The notes beneath the pieces are model-generated. The model made no database searches. It saw only the letters and a program-made list of their open reading frames with translations, and was not told the origin of the DNA. Source: Mycobacterium gordonae (GTDB taxonomy: Bacteria > Actinomycetota > Actinomycetes > Mycobacteriales > Mycobacteriaceae). From it: a DNA stretch of 64,000 bases. Where the stretch lies: assembly GCF_002101675.1 (NCBI RefSeq), contig NZ_LQOY01000230.1:22974-86973 (forward strand). The letters are read 5' to 3'. Positions 53,526 to 62,467 of this stretch are shown here, piece after piece. A program made the translations under genes and the position numbers. Position 1 is the first letter of the stretch; the number at the start of each line of letters is the position of its first letter.

Positions 53526-53539
53526 TAGAACAAGTTCTG
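53526..53539. promoter_or_regulatory. KstR-like operator upstream of mce4
   Basis: TAGAACAAGTTCTG matches the KstR consensus (AAC, two bases, GTT, with flanking T and A/G and inverted-repeat symmetry). It lies ~90 bases before yrbE4A. In M. tuberculosis, KstR represses mce4 until cholesterol catabolites release it. Confidence 0.7.
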
Positions 53540-53620
53540 AGTGTCGATGAAGCTCGAAAAATTTTGTGGCAAATATGCCTAGCTGGTACTTCCCCTCTAT
53601 GTGTGCCGCCGCCGGGGGCG

Positions 53621-54583
53621 TCAGTCCATCAAACCGGTTGCGGCGAAGTTCACTTCCGGGTCGCGCTCGGCGAAGTAGCCCTGCAGCGTCGCGCTCAGCT
53701 GCGCCGGATCCCAGGCCGGGGCGCCCGCGTCGAACTGATGCTCCGCGGTGGGCGCGGCCACCAGGGTCACGCGCGGACCGTAGACGATGAACACCTGACC
53801 GTTGACCGCGGCGGCCTCCGGCGAGGACAGGAACTGCACCAAGCTCACCACGTGTTCCGGCGACAGGGGGTCGATGTCTGCGTCCTGCGGTGCGGCACCG
53901 AACACGTCGGCCGTCATTGCGGTCCGGGCCCGGGGGCAGATCGCGTTGGCGCACACGCCGTAGCGGCCCAGCGCCCGCGCCGCGGACAGCGTCAGCGCTG
54001 TGATCCCGGCCTTGGCGGCGCCATAGTTGGCCTGCCCCACCGGACCGACCAGACCGGCCTCCGAGGAGGTGTTGACGATGCGGCCGAATACCCGGCCGTC
54101 GGCTTCCTTGGCCTTGGTGCGCCAGTAGGTGGCGGCGTTGCGGGTGAGCAGGAAATGACCGCGCAGATGCACGGCGATCACCTGGTCCCAGTCTTCGTCG
54201 CTCATGTTGAAGAGCATCCGGTCACGGGTGATGCCGGCGTTGTTGACGACGATGTTCAGTCCGCCCAGACCGTCGGCGGTGGCCACGAGTTCGTCCGCGG
54301 TTTCGCGCTGACTGATGTCTCCGGCGACTGCCACCGCCTTGGCACCCGCGGAGCTGATCTCGTCGAGCACGTCTGAGGCGTCCAGGCCCGAGGCGATGTC
54401 GTTGACGACGACGGTGGCGCCCAGCCGCGCCAGGCCGATCGCCTCGGCACGTCCCAGGCCCGCCGCGGCACCGGTCACCACCGCGACCTTGCCGGACAGA
54501 TCGGTCGCGTTCGTAATTTCGCCCGGCGACGATGCAGGCCGGGTAGTCGCCTGAGGAGAAGCAGGATCATTCACGTCAGTCAA
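53621..54583 (-). CDS. hsd4A: Hsd4A-like 17-beta-hydroxysteroid/side-chain SDR
   Basis: The protein has 320 residues with a TTG start at 54583 behind AGAGGT. A 28-residue N-terminal extension (partly encoded by a degenerate repeat at 54521) precedes a classical SDR: VVTGAAAGLGRAEAIGLA, NNAGITRDRM, NTSSEAGLVGPVGQANYGAAKAG (Ser, Tyr-x-x-x-Lys) as in hydroxyacyl-CoA dehydrogenases of the MFE-2 type. In M. tuberculosis, Rv3502c Hsd4A acts in cholesterol side-chain oxidation. In the same operon as fdxD. Confidence 0.85.
   Translation of the reverse strand: MTDVNDPASPQATTRPASSPGEITNATDLSGKVAVVTGAAAGLGRAEAIGLARLGATVVVNDIASGLDASDVLDEISSAGAKAVAVAGDISQRETADELVATADGLGGLNIVVNNAGITRDRMLFNMSDEDWDQVIAVHLRGHFLLTRNAATYWRTKAKEADGRVFGRIVNTSSEAGLVGPVGQANYGAAKAGITALTLSAARALGRYGVCANAICPRARTAMTADVFGAAPQDADIDPLSPEHVVSLVQFLSSPEAAAVNGQVFIVYGPRVTLVAAPTAEHQFDAGAPAWDPAQLSATLQGYFAERDPEVNFAATGLMD
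54521..54570. repeat. Degenerate copy of the structured repeat (locus C)
   Basis: Has GACGATGC (54528-54535), a 17-base hairpin AGGC-loop-GCCT, GAGGAGAA (7 of 8 matches), a 7-base segment and CAT at 54568-54570, with the same spacing as the copies at 29.0 and 61.3 kb. The outer stem is partly decayed. It lies inside the hsd4A N-terminal codons. Confidence 0.5.
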
Positions 54584-54608
54584 TTTATGAATACCTCTAG
54601 TTTCTGGG

Positions 54609-54800
54609 TCAGTCCTCGCGCAACAGCGCCGCGCGCGGACATTCCGCGATCGCCTGCTCGGCCAGATCCTCCTGATCCGGCGGGATCGGATCGGTCTTCA
54701 CCACGGCGTAGTCCTCGTCATCCAGGTCGAAGATATCGGGTGCAATTCCCAAGCACACCGCGTTGCCTTCACACCGGTCACGGTCGACAATCACTCGCAC
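54609..54800 (-). CDS. fdxD: Ferredoxin FdxD (3Fe-4S)
   Basis: The protein has 63 residues, the length of M. tuberculosis Rv3503c. Cys residues in DRCEGNAVCLGIAPDIF and ECPRAAL fit a 3Fe-4S ferredoxin (second Cys of the classical four missing). Electron donor for a cytochrome P450 or dehydrogenase of cholesterol breakdown. Divergent from fadE26 and behind the KstR-like site at 54919. Confidence 0.85.
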   Translation of the reverse strand: MRVIVDRDRCEGNAVCLGIAPDIFDLDDEDYAVVKTDPIPPDQEDLAEQAIAECPRAALLRED

Positions 54801-54918
54801 GGCACCCTCCTTGAAACTGGGCTGAAGCTAGAAAACACCCCTGCGGTCGGACTCGATCAGTATGTAGCACCACCCTAGGACAGCGTCACGTGACCACACG
54901 GTCGCTGGATTCCCAGAC

Positions 54919-54932
54919 TAGAACGTGTTACA
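54919..54932. promoter_or_regulatory. KstR-like operator, fdxD/fadE26 divergent promoter
   Basis: TAGAACGTGTTACA has the T-n2-AAC-n2-GTT-n2-A pattern of KstR. It is between fdxD (start 54800) and fadE26 (start 55016), positioned to control both directions. Confidence 0.75.
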
Positions 54933-55015
54933 ACCGGGAGAACGAATGGGTGGCCGCCGGCGTGGGTTTCGGCGGCCGGCACACACAAACGATCGCTCGA
55001 TCGGAGGCGGCGGGA

Positions 55016-56197
55016 ATGCGCATCAGTTACACCCCCGAACAGGAGGAGCTGCGTCGCGAGCTGCGGTCCTACTTCACCAAGCTGATGACTCCGGAGCGGC
55101 GCGAGGCACTGAGTTCGGTACAGGGCGAATACGGCACCGGCAACGTGTACCGCGAGACCGTCGCGCAAATGGGCAAAGACGGGTGGCTCACCCTGAACTG
55201 GCCCAAAGAGTACGGCGGTCAGGACCGGGAGCCGATGGACTCGCTGATCTTCACCGACGAGGCGGCTATCGCGGGTGCTCCGGTGCCGTTCCTGACGATC
55301 AACAGCGTGGCGCCGACGATCATGGCGTTCGGCACCGAGGAGCAGAAGAAGTTCTTCCTGCCCAAGATCGCCGCGGGTGAACTGCACTTCTCCATCGGCT
55401 ATTCGGAGCCGGGGGCGGGCACCGACCTGGCCAACCTGCGCACCACCGCGGTCCGCGACGGCGACGAGTACGTGATCAACGGCCAGAAGATGTGGACCAG
55501 CCTGATCGCCTATGCGGACTGGGTCTGGCTCGCGGTGCGCACCAACCCGGAGGCCAAGAAGCACCGCGGCATCTCGATGCTGGTGGTGCCCACCACCGCC
55601 GAGGGCTTCTCCTGGACGCCGGTGCACACCATGGCCGGTCCCGACACCAGTGCCACGTACTACAGCGACGTGCGGGTGCCGGTGACCAACCTGATCGGTG
55701 AGGAGAACGCGGGCTGGAAGCTGGTGACCAACCAGCTCAACCACGAACGGGTCGCGCTTGTCTCACCGGCCCCGATCTTCATGTGCCTACGCGAAGTTCG
55801 GGAGTGGGCCCAGAACACCAAGGACGCCGGGGGCGGCCGGTTGATCGACTCCGAATGGGTGCAGCTGAACCTGGCCCGGGTGCACGCCAAGGTCGAGGTG
55901 CTCAAGCTGATCAACTGGGAGCTGGCGTCGTCGTCGAGTGAAAACCTGTCGCCCGCGGATGCCTCGGCGGCCAAGGTGTTCGGGACCGAGCTGGCCACCG
56001 AGGCCTACCGGCTGCTGATGGAGGTGCTGGGCACGGCGGCCACGCTGCGTCAGGACTCCCCCGGCGCGCTGCTGCGCGGCCGCGTCGAACGGATGCACCG
56101 GGCGTGCCTGATTTTGACGTTCGGCGGCGGCACCAACGAGGTGCAGCGCGACATCATCGGCATGGTTGCCCTCGGGCTGCCCCGGGCCAATCGCTGA
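55016..56197 (+). CDS. fadE26: Acyl-CoA dehydrogenase FadE26 (ChsE4-like)
   Basis: Start at ATG 55016 (MRISYTPEQEELRREL), with GGAGGCGG upstream; the frame is open higher but not plausible. The 393 residues show flavin-binding FSIGYSEPGAGTDLANLRTTA, WTSLIAYADWVWLAVRT, ALTGLGTAATLR-like segment LMEVLGTAATLRQDS and the terminal GGTNEVQRDIIGM. In M. tuberculosis FadE26-FadE27 form an alpha2beta2 enzyme dehydrogenating the C8-C5 sterol side chain CoA esters. Confidence 0.9.
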   Translation: MRISYTPEQEELRRELRSYFTKLMTPERREALSSVQGEYGTGNVYRETVAQMGKDGWLTLNWPKEYGGQDREPMDSLIFTDEAAIAGAPVPFLTINSVAPTIMAFGTEEQKKFFLPKIAAGELHFSIGYSEPGAGTDLANLRTTAVRDGDEYVINGQKMWTSLIAYADWVWLAVRTNPEAKKHRGISMLVVPTTAEGFSWTPVHTMAGPDTSATYYSDVRVPVTNLIGEENAGWKLVTNQLNHERVALVSPAPIFMCLREVREWAQNTKDAGGGRLIDSEWVQLNLARVHAKVEVLKLINWELASSSSENLSPADASAAKVFGTELATEAYRLLMEVLGTAATLRQDSPGALLRGRVERMHRACLILTFGGGTNEVQRDIIGMVALGLPRANR

Positions 56198-56223
56198 CTT
56201 CTCCGGATAGAGGACGGACATCA

Positions 56224-57309
56224 ATGGACTTCTCGACAACCGAAGCGGCGCAGGACCTCGGCGGACTGGTCGACACCATCGTCGACTCGGTGTGCACGCC
56301 CGCGCACCAGCGCGAGCTGGACAAGCTTGACCAACGCTTCGACCGCGATTTGTGGGGCAAGCTCGTCGACAGCGACATCCTGACCAGCGCGGCCGCCACC
56401 CAGGTCGGCGGCGATGGTTTCGGGGTGCTCGAGCAGGTGGCGATCCTGGTCGCGCTCGGGCACCAGCTGGCGGCGGTGCCCTATCTCGAGTCGATCGTGC
56501 TGAGCTCGGGCGCGCTGGCGCGGTTCGGCTCCGAGGAGTTGCAGGGCAGCTGGGGCTCGGCGGCGGTGCGCGGCGAGAAGATTCTGACCGTCGCGCTGGA
56601 CGGCGAGATGGGTGACGGGCCGGTGCAGGCAGTTGACGGCCGGCTGACGGGCAGTCGCACCCAGGTGTTCTACGGCCCCGTCGCCGACGGGTTCCTGGTG
56701 CCCGCTGAAACCGATTCCGGGACAAGCGTTTACCTGGTCGCGGCCGACGACCCAGGGGTGACGGTGACGCCACTGGAGACCACCGGGCTGGGCAGCGTCG
56801 GCCATCTGGCGCTCGACGGTGTTTCGGTGGACGCCGCGCGCCGCGTCGGGGGCGCCGAGGTGGTCACCTGGCTGCGCACCATCTCCACCCTGGGCCGCAG
56901 CGCCTACCAGCTCGGTGTGCTGGAGCGCGGTCTGCAGATGACGGCCGAATACGCCCGTACCCGGGAGCAATTCGACCGCCCGATCGGCAGCTTCCAGGCG
57001 GTGGGTCAGCGGCTGGCCGACGGCTACATCGACGTCAAGGGCCTGCGGTTGACGTTGACCCAGGCCGCGTGGAAGGTCGCCGAAGACATCCCGGCCGAGA
57101 TCGACGTGGCTTCCGCGGCGTTCTGGGCGGCCGACGCCGGACACCGGGTGGCGCACACCATCGTGCACGTGCACGGCGGTGTCGGCGTCGACACCGACCA
57201 CCCGGTGCACCGATACTTCTTGTCCGCCAAGGAAACCGAGTTCGCCCTGGGCGGCGCCACCGGACAGCTGCGGCAGATCGGCCGGGAACTTGCGGAGACT
57301 CCTGCTTGA
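56224..57309 (+). CDS. fadE27: Acyl-CoA dehydrogenase FadE27 (ChsE5-like)
   Basis: Start at ATG 56224 (MDFSTTEAAQDL), 26 bases after fadE26; 361 residues. Contains QVGGDGFGVLEQVAILVALG, the REQFDRPIGSFQAVGQRLAD motif and VHVHGGVGVDTDHPVHRYFL of the acyl-CoA dehydrogenase fold, but the catalytic side is poor, as in partner subunits of alpha2beta2 FadEs. Works with FadE26. Confidence 0.9.
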   Translation: MDFSTTEAAQDLGGLVDTIVDSVCTPAHQRELDKLDQRFDRDLWGKLVDSDILTSAAATQVGGDGFGVLEQVAILVALGHQLAAVPYLESIVLSSGALARFGSEELQGSWGSAAVRGEKILTVALDGEMGDGPVQAVDGRLTGSRTQVFYGPVADGFLVPAETDSGTSVYLVAADDPGVTVTPLETTGLGSVGHLALDGVSVDAARRVGGAEVVTWLRTISTLGRSAYQLGVLERGLQMTAEYARTREQFDRPIGSFQAVGQRLADGYIDVKGLRLTLTQAAWKVAEDIPAEIDVASAAFWAADAGHRVAHTIVHVHGGVGVDTDHPVHRYFLSAKETEFALGGATGQLRQIGRELAETPA

Positions 57310-57372
57310 GCCGGTCCGCCTCCTCCGACGGGCGTGCAGCCCACTTCACAATTGCGATGAAGAGGGAGTGAC

Positions 57373-58884
57373 GTGAGCGAACCGACGGTAACCGCACTGT
57401 TGCGCCCACTGGCCGAAATCGACGACCGCGGCGTGTACTTCGAGGACTCGTTCACCAGTTGGCGTGCGCACCTGCGTGATGCCGCGGCTCTGGTGGCGAC
57501 ACTGCGGGAGCGCCTCGACCCGGCGCGGCCGCCGCATGTCGGCGTGCTGCTGGAGAACACGCCGTTCTTCTCGGCGGTGCTGGTTGCGGCCGGGCTGTCC
57601 GGCATCGTGCCGGTCGGCCTCAACCCGGTGCGCCGTGGCGCGGCGCTGGCCCGAGACATCAACCACGCCGACTGCCAGCTGGTGCTGGCCGATACGAATT
57701 CCGCTGCGGCACTGGACGGCATCGATCACGTCAATGTCGACTCGGCTGCGTGGGCCAACGAGGTTGCCGCGCATCGGGAAGCCGTTTTGGAGTTTCAACC
57801 CTCCTCTCCCGGTGACCTTTTCATGCTGATCTTCACCTCGGGAACCAGCGGCGAGCCCAAGGCGGTGAAGTGCAGCCACGGCAAGGTGGCGGGAGCCGGA
57901 ATGGGGATGGCCCAACGGTTCCGGCTCGGCGTCGACGACGTCTGCTATGTGTCGATGCCGTTGTTCCATTCCAACGCGGTGCTGGTCGGTTGGGCGGTAG
58001 CCGCGGCATGCCAGGGGTCGATGGCCTTGCGGCGCCGGTTTTCGGCGTCGGGATTCCTGCCCGATGTGCGGCGGTATGGGGCGACGTACGCCAATTATGT
58101 GGGCAAGCCGCTGTCCTACGTGCTGGCCACCCCCGAGCAGCCCGACGACGCCGACAATCCGCTGCGGGCCGTCTACGGCAACGAGGGCGTGCCCCGGGAC
58201 ATCGAACGGTTCGCGACCCGATTCGGCTGCCGTGTTCAGGACGGCTTCGGCTCGACCGAGCTCGGTGTGGCAATCGCCCGCACGCCGGACACCCCGCCGG
58301 GCTCGCTTGGCCCGCTGCCGGACGGTGTGGAGATCGTCGACCCCGAAACCGGCGCGCCCTGCCCTTCGGGAACGGTCGGCGAACTGGTGAACACCAAAGG
58401 CGCCGGCGGGTTCGAGGGCTACTACAACGACCCGGCCGCCGAGGCCGAACGGATGGCCGGCGGCATCTACCACAGCGGCGATCTGGCCTATCGCGACGAC
58501 GCGGGCTACGTCTATTTCGCCGGCCGGCTCGGTGACTGGATGCGCGTGGACGGCGAGAACCTGGGCACCGCGCCGATCGAACGGGTGCTGCTACGCCACC
58601 CCGCGGTGACCGAGGCGGCGGTGTACCCGGTGCCGGATCCGGTGGTCGGCGACCAGGTGATGGCGGCCGTCGTTTTGAAGCCCGGTGCGCAGTTCGACGC
58701 GCAGGAGTTCCGAGACTTTCTGTCCGGACAGGCCGACCTTGGGCGCAAGCAGTGGCCGTCGTACGTGCGGGTGAGCGCCGGGCTACCCGGCACGATGACG
58801 TTCAAGGTGCTGAAACGACAACTCTCTGCTGAGGGTGTCGACTGTGGCGAACCGGTATTCGCCATTCCCCGCCAGCGCGGCTAA
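57373..58884 (+). CDS. fadD17: Acyl-CoA synthetase FadD17
   Basis: The protein has 503 residues, GTG start with AGGGAG. AMP-forming enzyme: P-loop IFTSGTSGEPKAVKCSHG (TSGTSGxPK), FGSTELGVAIARTPD (A5-like), HSGDLAYRDDAGYVYFAGR (TGD-like) and C-terminal Lys in GTMTFKVLKRQL. It activates the sterol side-chain acid with CoA, the first step before FadE26/27. Convergent with ilvX; their stops overlap by four bases. Confidence 0.9.
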   Translation: MSEPTVTALLRPLAEIDDRGVYFEDSFTSWRAHLRDAAALVATLRERLDPARPPHVGVLLENTPFFSAVLVAAGLSGIVPVGLNPVRRGAALARDINHADCQLVLADTNSAAALDGIDHVNVDSAAWANEVAAHREAVLEFQPSSPGDLFMLIFTSGTSGEPKAVKCSHGKVAGAGMGMAQRFRLGVDDVCYVSMPLFHSNAVLVGWAVAAACQGSMALRRRFSASGFLPDVRRYGATYANYVGKPLSYVLATPEQPDDADNPLRAVYGNEGVPRDIERFATRFGCRVQDGFGSTELGVAIARTPDTPPGSLGPLPDGVEIVDPETGAPCPSGTVGELVNTKGAGGFEGYYNDPAAEAERMAGGIYHSGDLAYRDDAGYVYFAGRLGDWMRVDGENLGTAPIERVLLRHPAVTEAAVYPVPDPVVGDQVMAAVVLKPGAQFDAQEFRDFLSGQADLGRKQWPSYVRVSAGLPGTMTFKVLKRQLSAEGVDCGEPVFAIPRQRG

Positions 58885-60428
58885 CCCAATAACGACGGAA
58901 CCACGGCGTCGATCAGGTGCGGACCGGGTTCGGCGAACGCGTCGCGCAGTGCATCGGCGAGTTCTTCACACGTCGTCGCACGCCGGGCCGGCACCCCCAT
59001 GCCTTCGGCGATCTTGACGAAGTCCATTGTGGGACGGGAGATGTCGAGGAGGTCTTTGGCTTTAGGGCCGGGCCCGGCTTCGACGCCGACGCGTTGCAGC
59101 TCGAGTCTCAGAATGTCGTAGGCGCCGTTGTTATAGATGACGGTGGTGACGTCGAGCAGTTCCCGGGCCTGGCTCCACAACCCCGAGATCGTGTACATCG
59201 CCGACCCGTCGGATTCCAGGCACAGCACCGGGCGATCGGGTGCGGCCACGGCAGCGCCGACCGCCGTCGGAATCCCGTAACCGATCGCGCCGCCGGTCAG
59301 CGTGAGCCAGTCGTGCGCCGGCGCGCCCGCGGTCGCTGCCGGCAACAGCAGTCCTGAGGTGTTGGACTCGTCGACGACGATGGCCCGTTCAGGCATCAGC
59401 GCCCCGATGACCTCGGCCGCCGACGCGGACGTCAGCGCACCAGAGGGCAGCTGGGGACGGGAGGCGGGCGCGAGCGGCGCCGCCGTCCCAGGTGCCAGTG
59501 CGTCGGCCAACTCGGCCAAAACCGCTGCAGCACCGCCATATTCGGCCAGAACATGCACCGTGCACCCAGACGGAACCAAGTCGCTGGGCATGCCTGGGTA
59601 AGCGAAGAACGAGACCGGCGACTTTGCCCCGGCCAGCACGAGATGCTTCGCGCCGTCGAGTTGGGCCGCTGCGGCCTCGGCGAAGTAGCCCAGCCGTTCG
59701 ATGGCGGGCACGCCGGCGCCCCGTTCCAGTCGGGTCGGGAAGGTCTCGCACAGCACCCGGGCGCCGGTGGCCTGGGCGATCCGCGCGGCCGCGGACAATC
59801 CCGGTTCGCGGGTGGCGTCTCCCCCGATCAAAATTGTGGTCGGTTCACCGGAGCGCAGCACGTCGGCGACCGCGTCGGTGTCGGTGCTCGAGGCGGCCGG
59901 CGTGCCCGCGGTCACCGTGGCCGGCTGGGCACCTTCGGACCAGGAGGCGTCGGCGGGCAGGATCAGCGTCGAGACGAACGACCCGGATGTGCTGGCAGCG
60001 ATGGCCTCGGCAGTGTCGGCGCCGACGTCTTGCGCGGTCGCGGTCCTGCGCACCCAACCCGATACGGTGCCCGCCACCGCGTCGATGTCGGATTCCAGTG
60101 GGGCGTCGTACTTTTTGTGATAGGTCGCGTGGTCACCGACGACCACCACCATCGGCACCCGGGCACGGCGGGCGTTGTGCAGGTTGGCCAGGCCATTGCC
60201 CAAACCGGGTCCGAGGTGCAGCAGCACCGCCGCCGGACGGCCGGCGATGCGGGCGTAACCGTCGGCCGCACCCGTGGCCACGCCTTCGAAAAGGGTTAGC
60301 ACGCCTCGCATTTGGTCCACGGTGTCCAGTGCCGCGACGAAGTGCATTTCCGAGGTGCCGGGGTTGGAGAAACACACGTCGACGCCGCCGTCGACCAGGG
60401 TGTTGATCAGAGCCTGCGCACCGTTCAC
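58881..60428 (-). CDS. ilvX: ThDP-dependent acetolactate-synthase-like protein (IlvX)
   Basis: The protein has 515 residues, the length of M. tuberculosis Rv3509c. Fold: N-terminal Pyr domain with FSNPGTSEMHFVAAL (activating Glu), central domain, and C-terminal PP domain with CLESDGSAMYTISGLWSQAR (GDGS-like) and VIYNNGAYDIL. Large-subunit-type sequence without a regulatory partner here, so its substrate may not be pyruvate. Its GTG start overlaps the amidohydrolase stop (GTGA at 60425-60428). Confidence 0.85.
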   Translation of the reverse strand: MNGAQALINTLVDGGVDVCFSNPGTSEMHFVAALDTVDQMRGVLTLFEGVATGAADGYARIAGRPAAVLLHLGPGLGNGLANLHNARRARVPMVVVVGDHATYHKKYDAPLESDIDAVAGTVSGWVRRTATAQDVGADTAEAIAASTSGSFVSTLILPADASWSEGAQPATVTAGTPAASSTDTDAVADVLRSGEPTTILIGGDATREPGLSAAARIAQATGARVLCETFPTRLERGAGVPAIERLGYFAEAAAAQLDGAKHLVLAGAKSPVSFFAYPGMPSDLVPSGCTVHVLAEYGGAAAVLAELADALAPGTAAPLAPASRPQLPSGALTSASAAEVIGALMPERAIVVDESNTSGLLLPAATAGAPAHDWLTLTGGAIGYGIPTAVGAAVAAPDRPVLCLESDGSAMYTISGLWSQARELLDVTTVIYNNGAYDILRLELQRVGVEAGPGPKAKDLLDISRPTMDFVKIAEGMGVPARRATTCEELADALRDAFAEPGPHLIDAVVPSLLG

Positions 60429-61255
60429 GTGTCCGCCTTTCGTTGCAGCCTGAAGACCCGCTCGGCATTGTCGTGCAGGAAGTCCCGACGAGCCTCGTCG
60501 CTGAGCCCGAGTTCGTCAAGACCCGCCAAGGCGTGTGCGTGGGCGATCATCGGATAGTTGGTGCCGAACAAAACTTTCCGTTGCCCGGTACCTGTTTTCA
60601 TGAACCGGATCAGCTCGTCCGGCAAGCGCCGGATCGTGTATGCGCTGGTGTCGATGTAGACGTTCTCGTGTTTGCGGGCCACCGCGACCATTTCCTCGGT
60701 CCACGGGTAGCCGACGTGCCCACACACGATCACCAACTCCGGAAAGTCAAGCGCCACCTGATCGATATAGGGAATCGGGCGTCCGGTCTCCGATGGCCGT
60801 AGCGGACCGGTGTGTCCCACCTGCGTGCAGAACGGCACTGCCGACTCGACGCACTGGGCGAATAACGGATAGTAGCGGCGGTCGGTAGGCGGGGCGTCCC
60901 ACAGCCACGGCACCACCCGCAACCCGACGAAGCCCTGGGTTATCCGCCGCCGCAACTCGCGCACTGCGGCCATCGGACGGTCCAGATCGACCGTCGCCAG
61001 TCCGCTAAATCGTTTGGGGTGCAGGTCAATCCACTCGGCTACCTCGTCATTGGACACCAGGTCCTGGCCCGCCGGCCCCAGCCATGCGCTGATCAGCCCG
61101 AGTTCGACGTCCGCGGCGTCCATGGCAGCGACGGTCACGTCGATCGGAATTTCGGCGTCTGGCATGGATCCACCGGTCCAGCGGCGCAGCGAGGCCAGCA
61201 TGTCGCTACGCAGGAACCGCTGCGTCGGATGTTGCATCCACACATCGATAGTCAT
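60425..61255 (-). CDS. Amidohydrolase-2 family protein (Rv3510c-like)
   Basis: The protein has 276 residues; M. tuberculosis Rv3510c is 278. The metal-dependent amidohydrolase-2 fold (ACMSD/decarboxylase type) shows an N-terminal HPT..., SAWLGPAGQDLVSNDEVAEW, conserved VGLRVVPWLW, CGHVGYPWTEEM (metal His), VYIDTSAYTIRRLPDEL and LFGTNYPM near the C-terminus. Coupled to ilvX by GTGA, so they likely act in one pathway, possibly decarboxylation or cleavage of a ring acid. The repeat array lies directly upstream. Confidence 0.8.
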   Translation of the reverse strand: MTIDVWMQHPTQRFLRSDMLASLRRWTGGSMPDAEIPIDVTVAAMDAADVELGLISAWLGPAGQDLVSNDEVAEWIDLHPKRFSGLATVDLDRPMAAVRELRRRITQGFVGLRVVPWLWDAPPTDRRYYPLFAQCVESAVPFCTQVGHTGPLRPSETGRPIPYIDQVALDFPELVIVCGHVGYPWTEEMVAVARKHENVYIDTSAYTIRRLPDELIRFMKTGTGQRKVLFGTNYPMIAHAHALAGLDELGLSDEARRDFLHDNAERVFRLQRKADT

Positions 61256-61268
61256 CGCGGTTTGACTT

Positions 61269-61516
61269 TAGCCCGCTGACGATGCCCGGCGCGGAGTGCC
61301 GGGAGGAGGAAGCGGGCCATCCGGGCTTAGCCCGCTGACGATGCCCGGCGGGCCCGCTGACGATGCCCGGCGCGGAGTACCGGGAGGAGGAAGCGGGCCA
61401 TCCGGGCTTAGCCCGCTGACGATGCCGGCGCGGAGTGCCGGGAGGAGGAAGCGGGCCATCCGGGCTTAGCCCGCTGACGATGCCCGGCGCGGAGTGCCGG
61501 GAGGAGGAAGCGGGCA
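61269..61516. repeat. 59-base tandem repeat array (structured family, locus B)
   Basis: Four full units and one 23-base partial: starts 61269, 61328 (partial), 61351, 61409, 61467. Each has outer stem GCCCGCT/AGCGGGC, GACGATGC, hairpin CCGGC-GCGGAGT-GCCGG, GAGGAGGA and CAT, then CCGGGCTTA. Minor variants: TACCGG in unit 3, a one-base deletion in unit 4. It fills the ~270 bases between the amidohydrolase start and the fructosamine-kinase stop. Confidence 0.9.
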
Positions 61517-61534
61517 ATGCAGAGTCCTCGGTCT

Positions 61535-62302
61535 TCAAACGCTCAGCGCGGAGCGGACAGCGGCGCGCGTCTGCCCCACGTACCCACCTCCGAACAGCAC
61601 CACGTGCGCTAGCAAGGGATAGAGCTGGTGCAGTCCGATGCGGTTGCGCCAGCCCGCTTTCAGCGGTCGGACTTCTTGATAGCCGGCCAGGACGGCGTCA
61701 TGGTGGGGGCAGCCGAACAGTGCGAGCATGGCCAGGTCGGTTTCCCGGTGGCCGCCGTGCGCGGCCGGGTCGATCAGCACCGCGCCGCGGCGCGTCCACA
61801 TAACGTTGCCACTCCACAGGTCTCCGTGCAGTCGGGCCGGCGGGTCGTCGTCGTCGAAGTCCCCCGCCTGACACCGCGCCACCACAGCATCGATCGCCTG
61901 CCGCGTCGCCGCGTCGAGCTCTTTGGCCGCCAGTTCAACCATCGGGACCAGTCGCTCCTCGGCGCAGAAGGCGCCCCAGCTCGGGTGGCTGCGCAACGAC
62001 ATGGGCAGTGGTTGCGACAGCGGACCGAAGAATCCCGGCCCGTCCCACCCGTCGGGCCCGGCGCCGAACGCCGGCGCGCCCGCGTCGTGCATGACCGCCA
62101 GCCGGGCGCCGAACTCGAGCGCCACATCCGCGGTGGGAGGCACCGACTCGAGCCGACGCAGGGTCAGGCTGGCGGCGTCGACGTCGAGCACCTGCGCGCA
62201 GGCCACTCCCCCTTCGACTTGCGACAGCCACCGGAGCCCGGCGGCCTCGCAGGCGAAGAAGCCGGCTGGCGCTGCCGGGTTCCGCTTGACGAAATCTGTC
62301 AC
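61535..62302 (-). CDS. Fructosamine-kinase/ketosamine-3-kinase family protein
   Basis: Start at GTG 62302 (MTDFVKRNPAAPAGFFACEA) with GGAG five bases upstream; an earlier in-frame GTG at 62353 is possible. The 255 residues show RLHGDLWSGNVMWT (kinase catalytic HGD), VLIDPAAHGGHRETDLAML (D-P metal site) and the FGGGYVGQTRAAV tail. Family members phosphorylate glycated amines for repair. Not essential-looking; about the usual length of the bacterial family. Confidence 0.8.
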   Translation of the reverse strand: MTDFVKRNPAAPAGFFACEAAGLRWLSQVEGGVACAQVLDVDAASLTLRRLESVPPTADVALEFGARLAVMHDAGAPAFGAGPDGWDGPGFFGPLSQPLPMSLRSHPSWGAFCAEERLVPMVELAAKELDAATRQAIDAVVARCQAGDFDDDDPPARLHGDLWSGNVMWTRRGAVLIDPAAHGGHRETDLAMLALFGCPHHDAVLAGYQEVRPLKAGWRNRIGLHQLYPLLAHVVLFGGGYVGQTRAAVRSALSV

Positions 62303-62467
62303 GTGGACTCCGAAGGACTCGTCGACCGCATGTGTCCGGACTGTAGACGGCACCGCTTTAGGACCGCGATGGGGACACGAAATCTATTGAGCGTTCTCAA
62401 ATCTCGTTCGGCAACTTGCCTCGAATTAGTCGCCGAACGCCCCTGATTTTGTGGACTTGCGCCGAAT

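Noticed and set aside
61269..61516. CRISPR array
   Set aside because: The units are contiguous tandem copies of the whole 59 bases. There are no unique spacers between constant repeats and no cas genes nearby.
61206..61538. Minus-strand ORFs running through the repeat array
   Set aside because: They are simple translations of the tandem repeat with many equivalent starts. Conservation between loci is at nucleotide motif and spacing level, so a protein-coding role is not supported.
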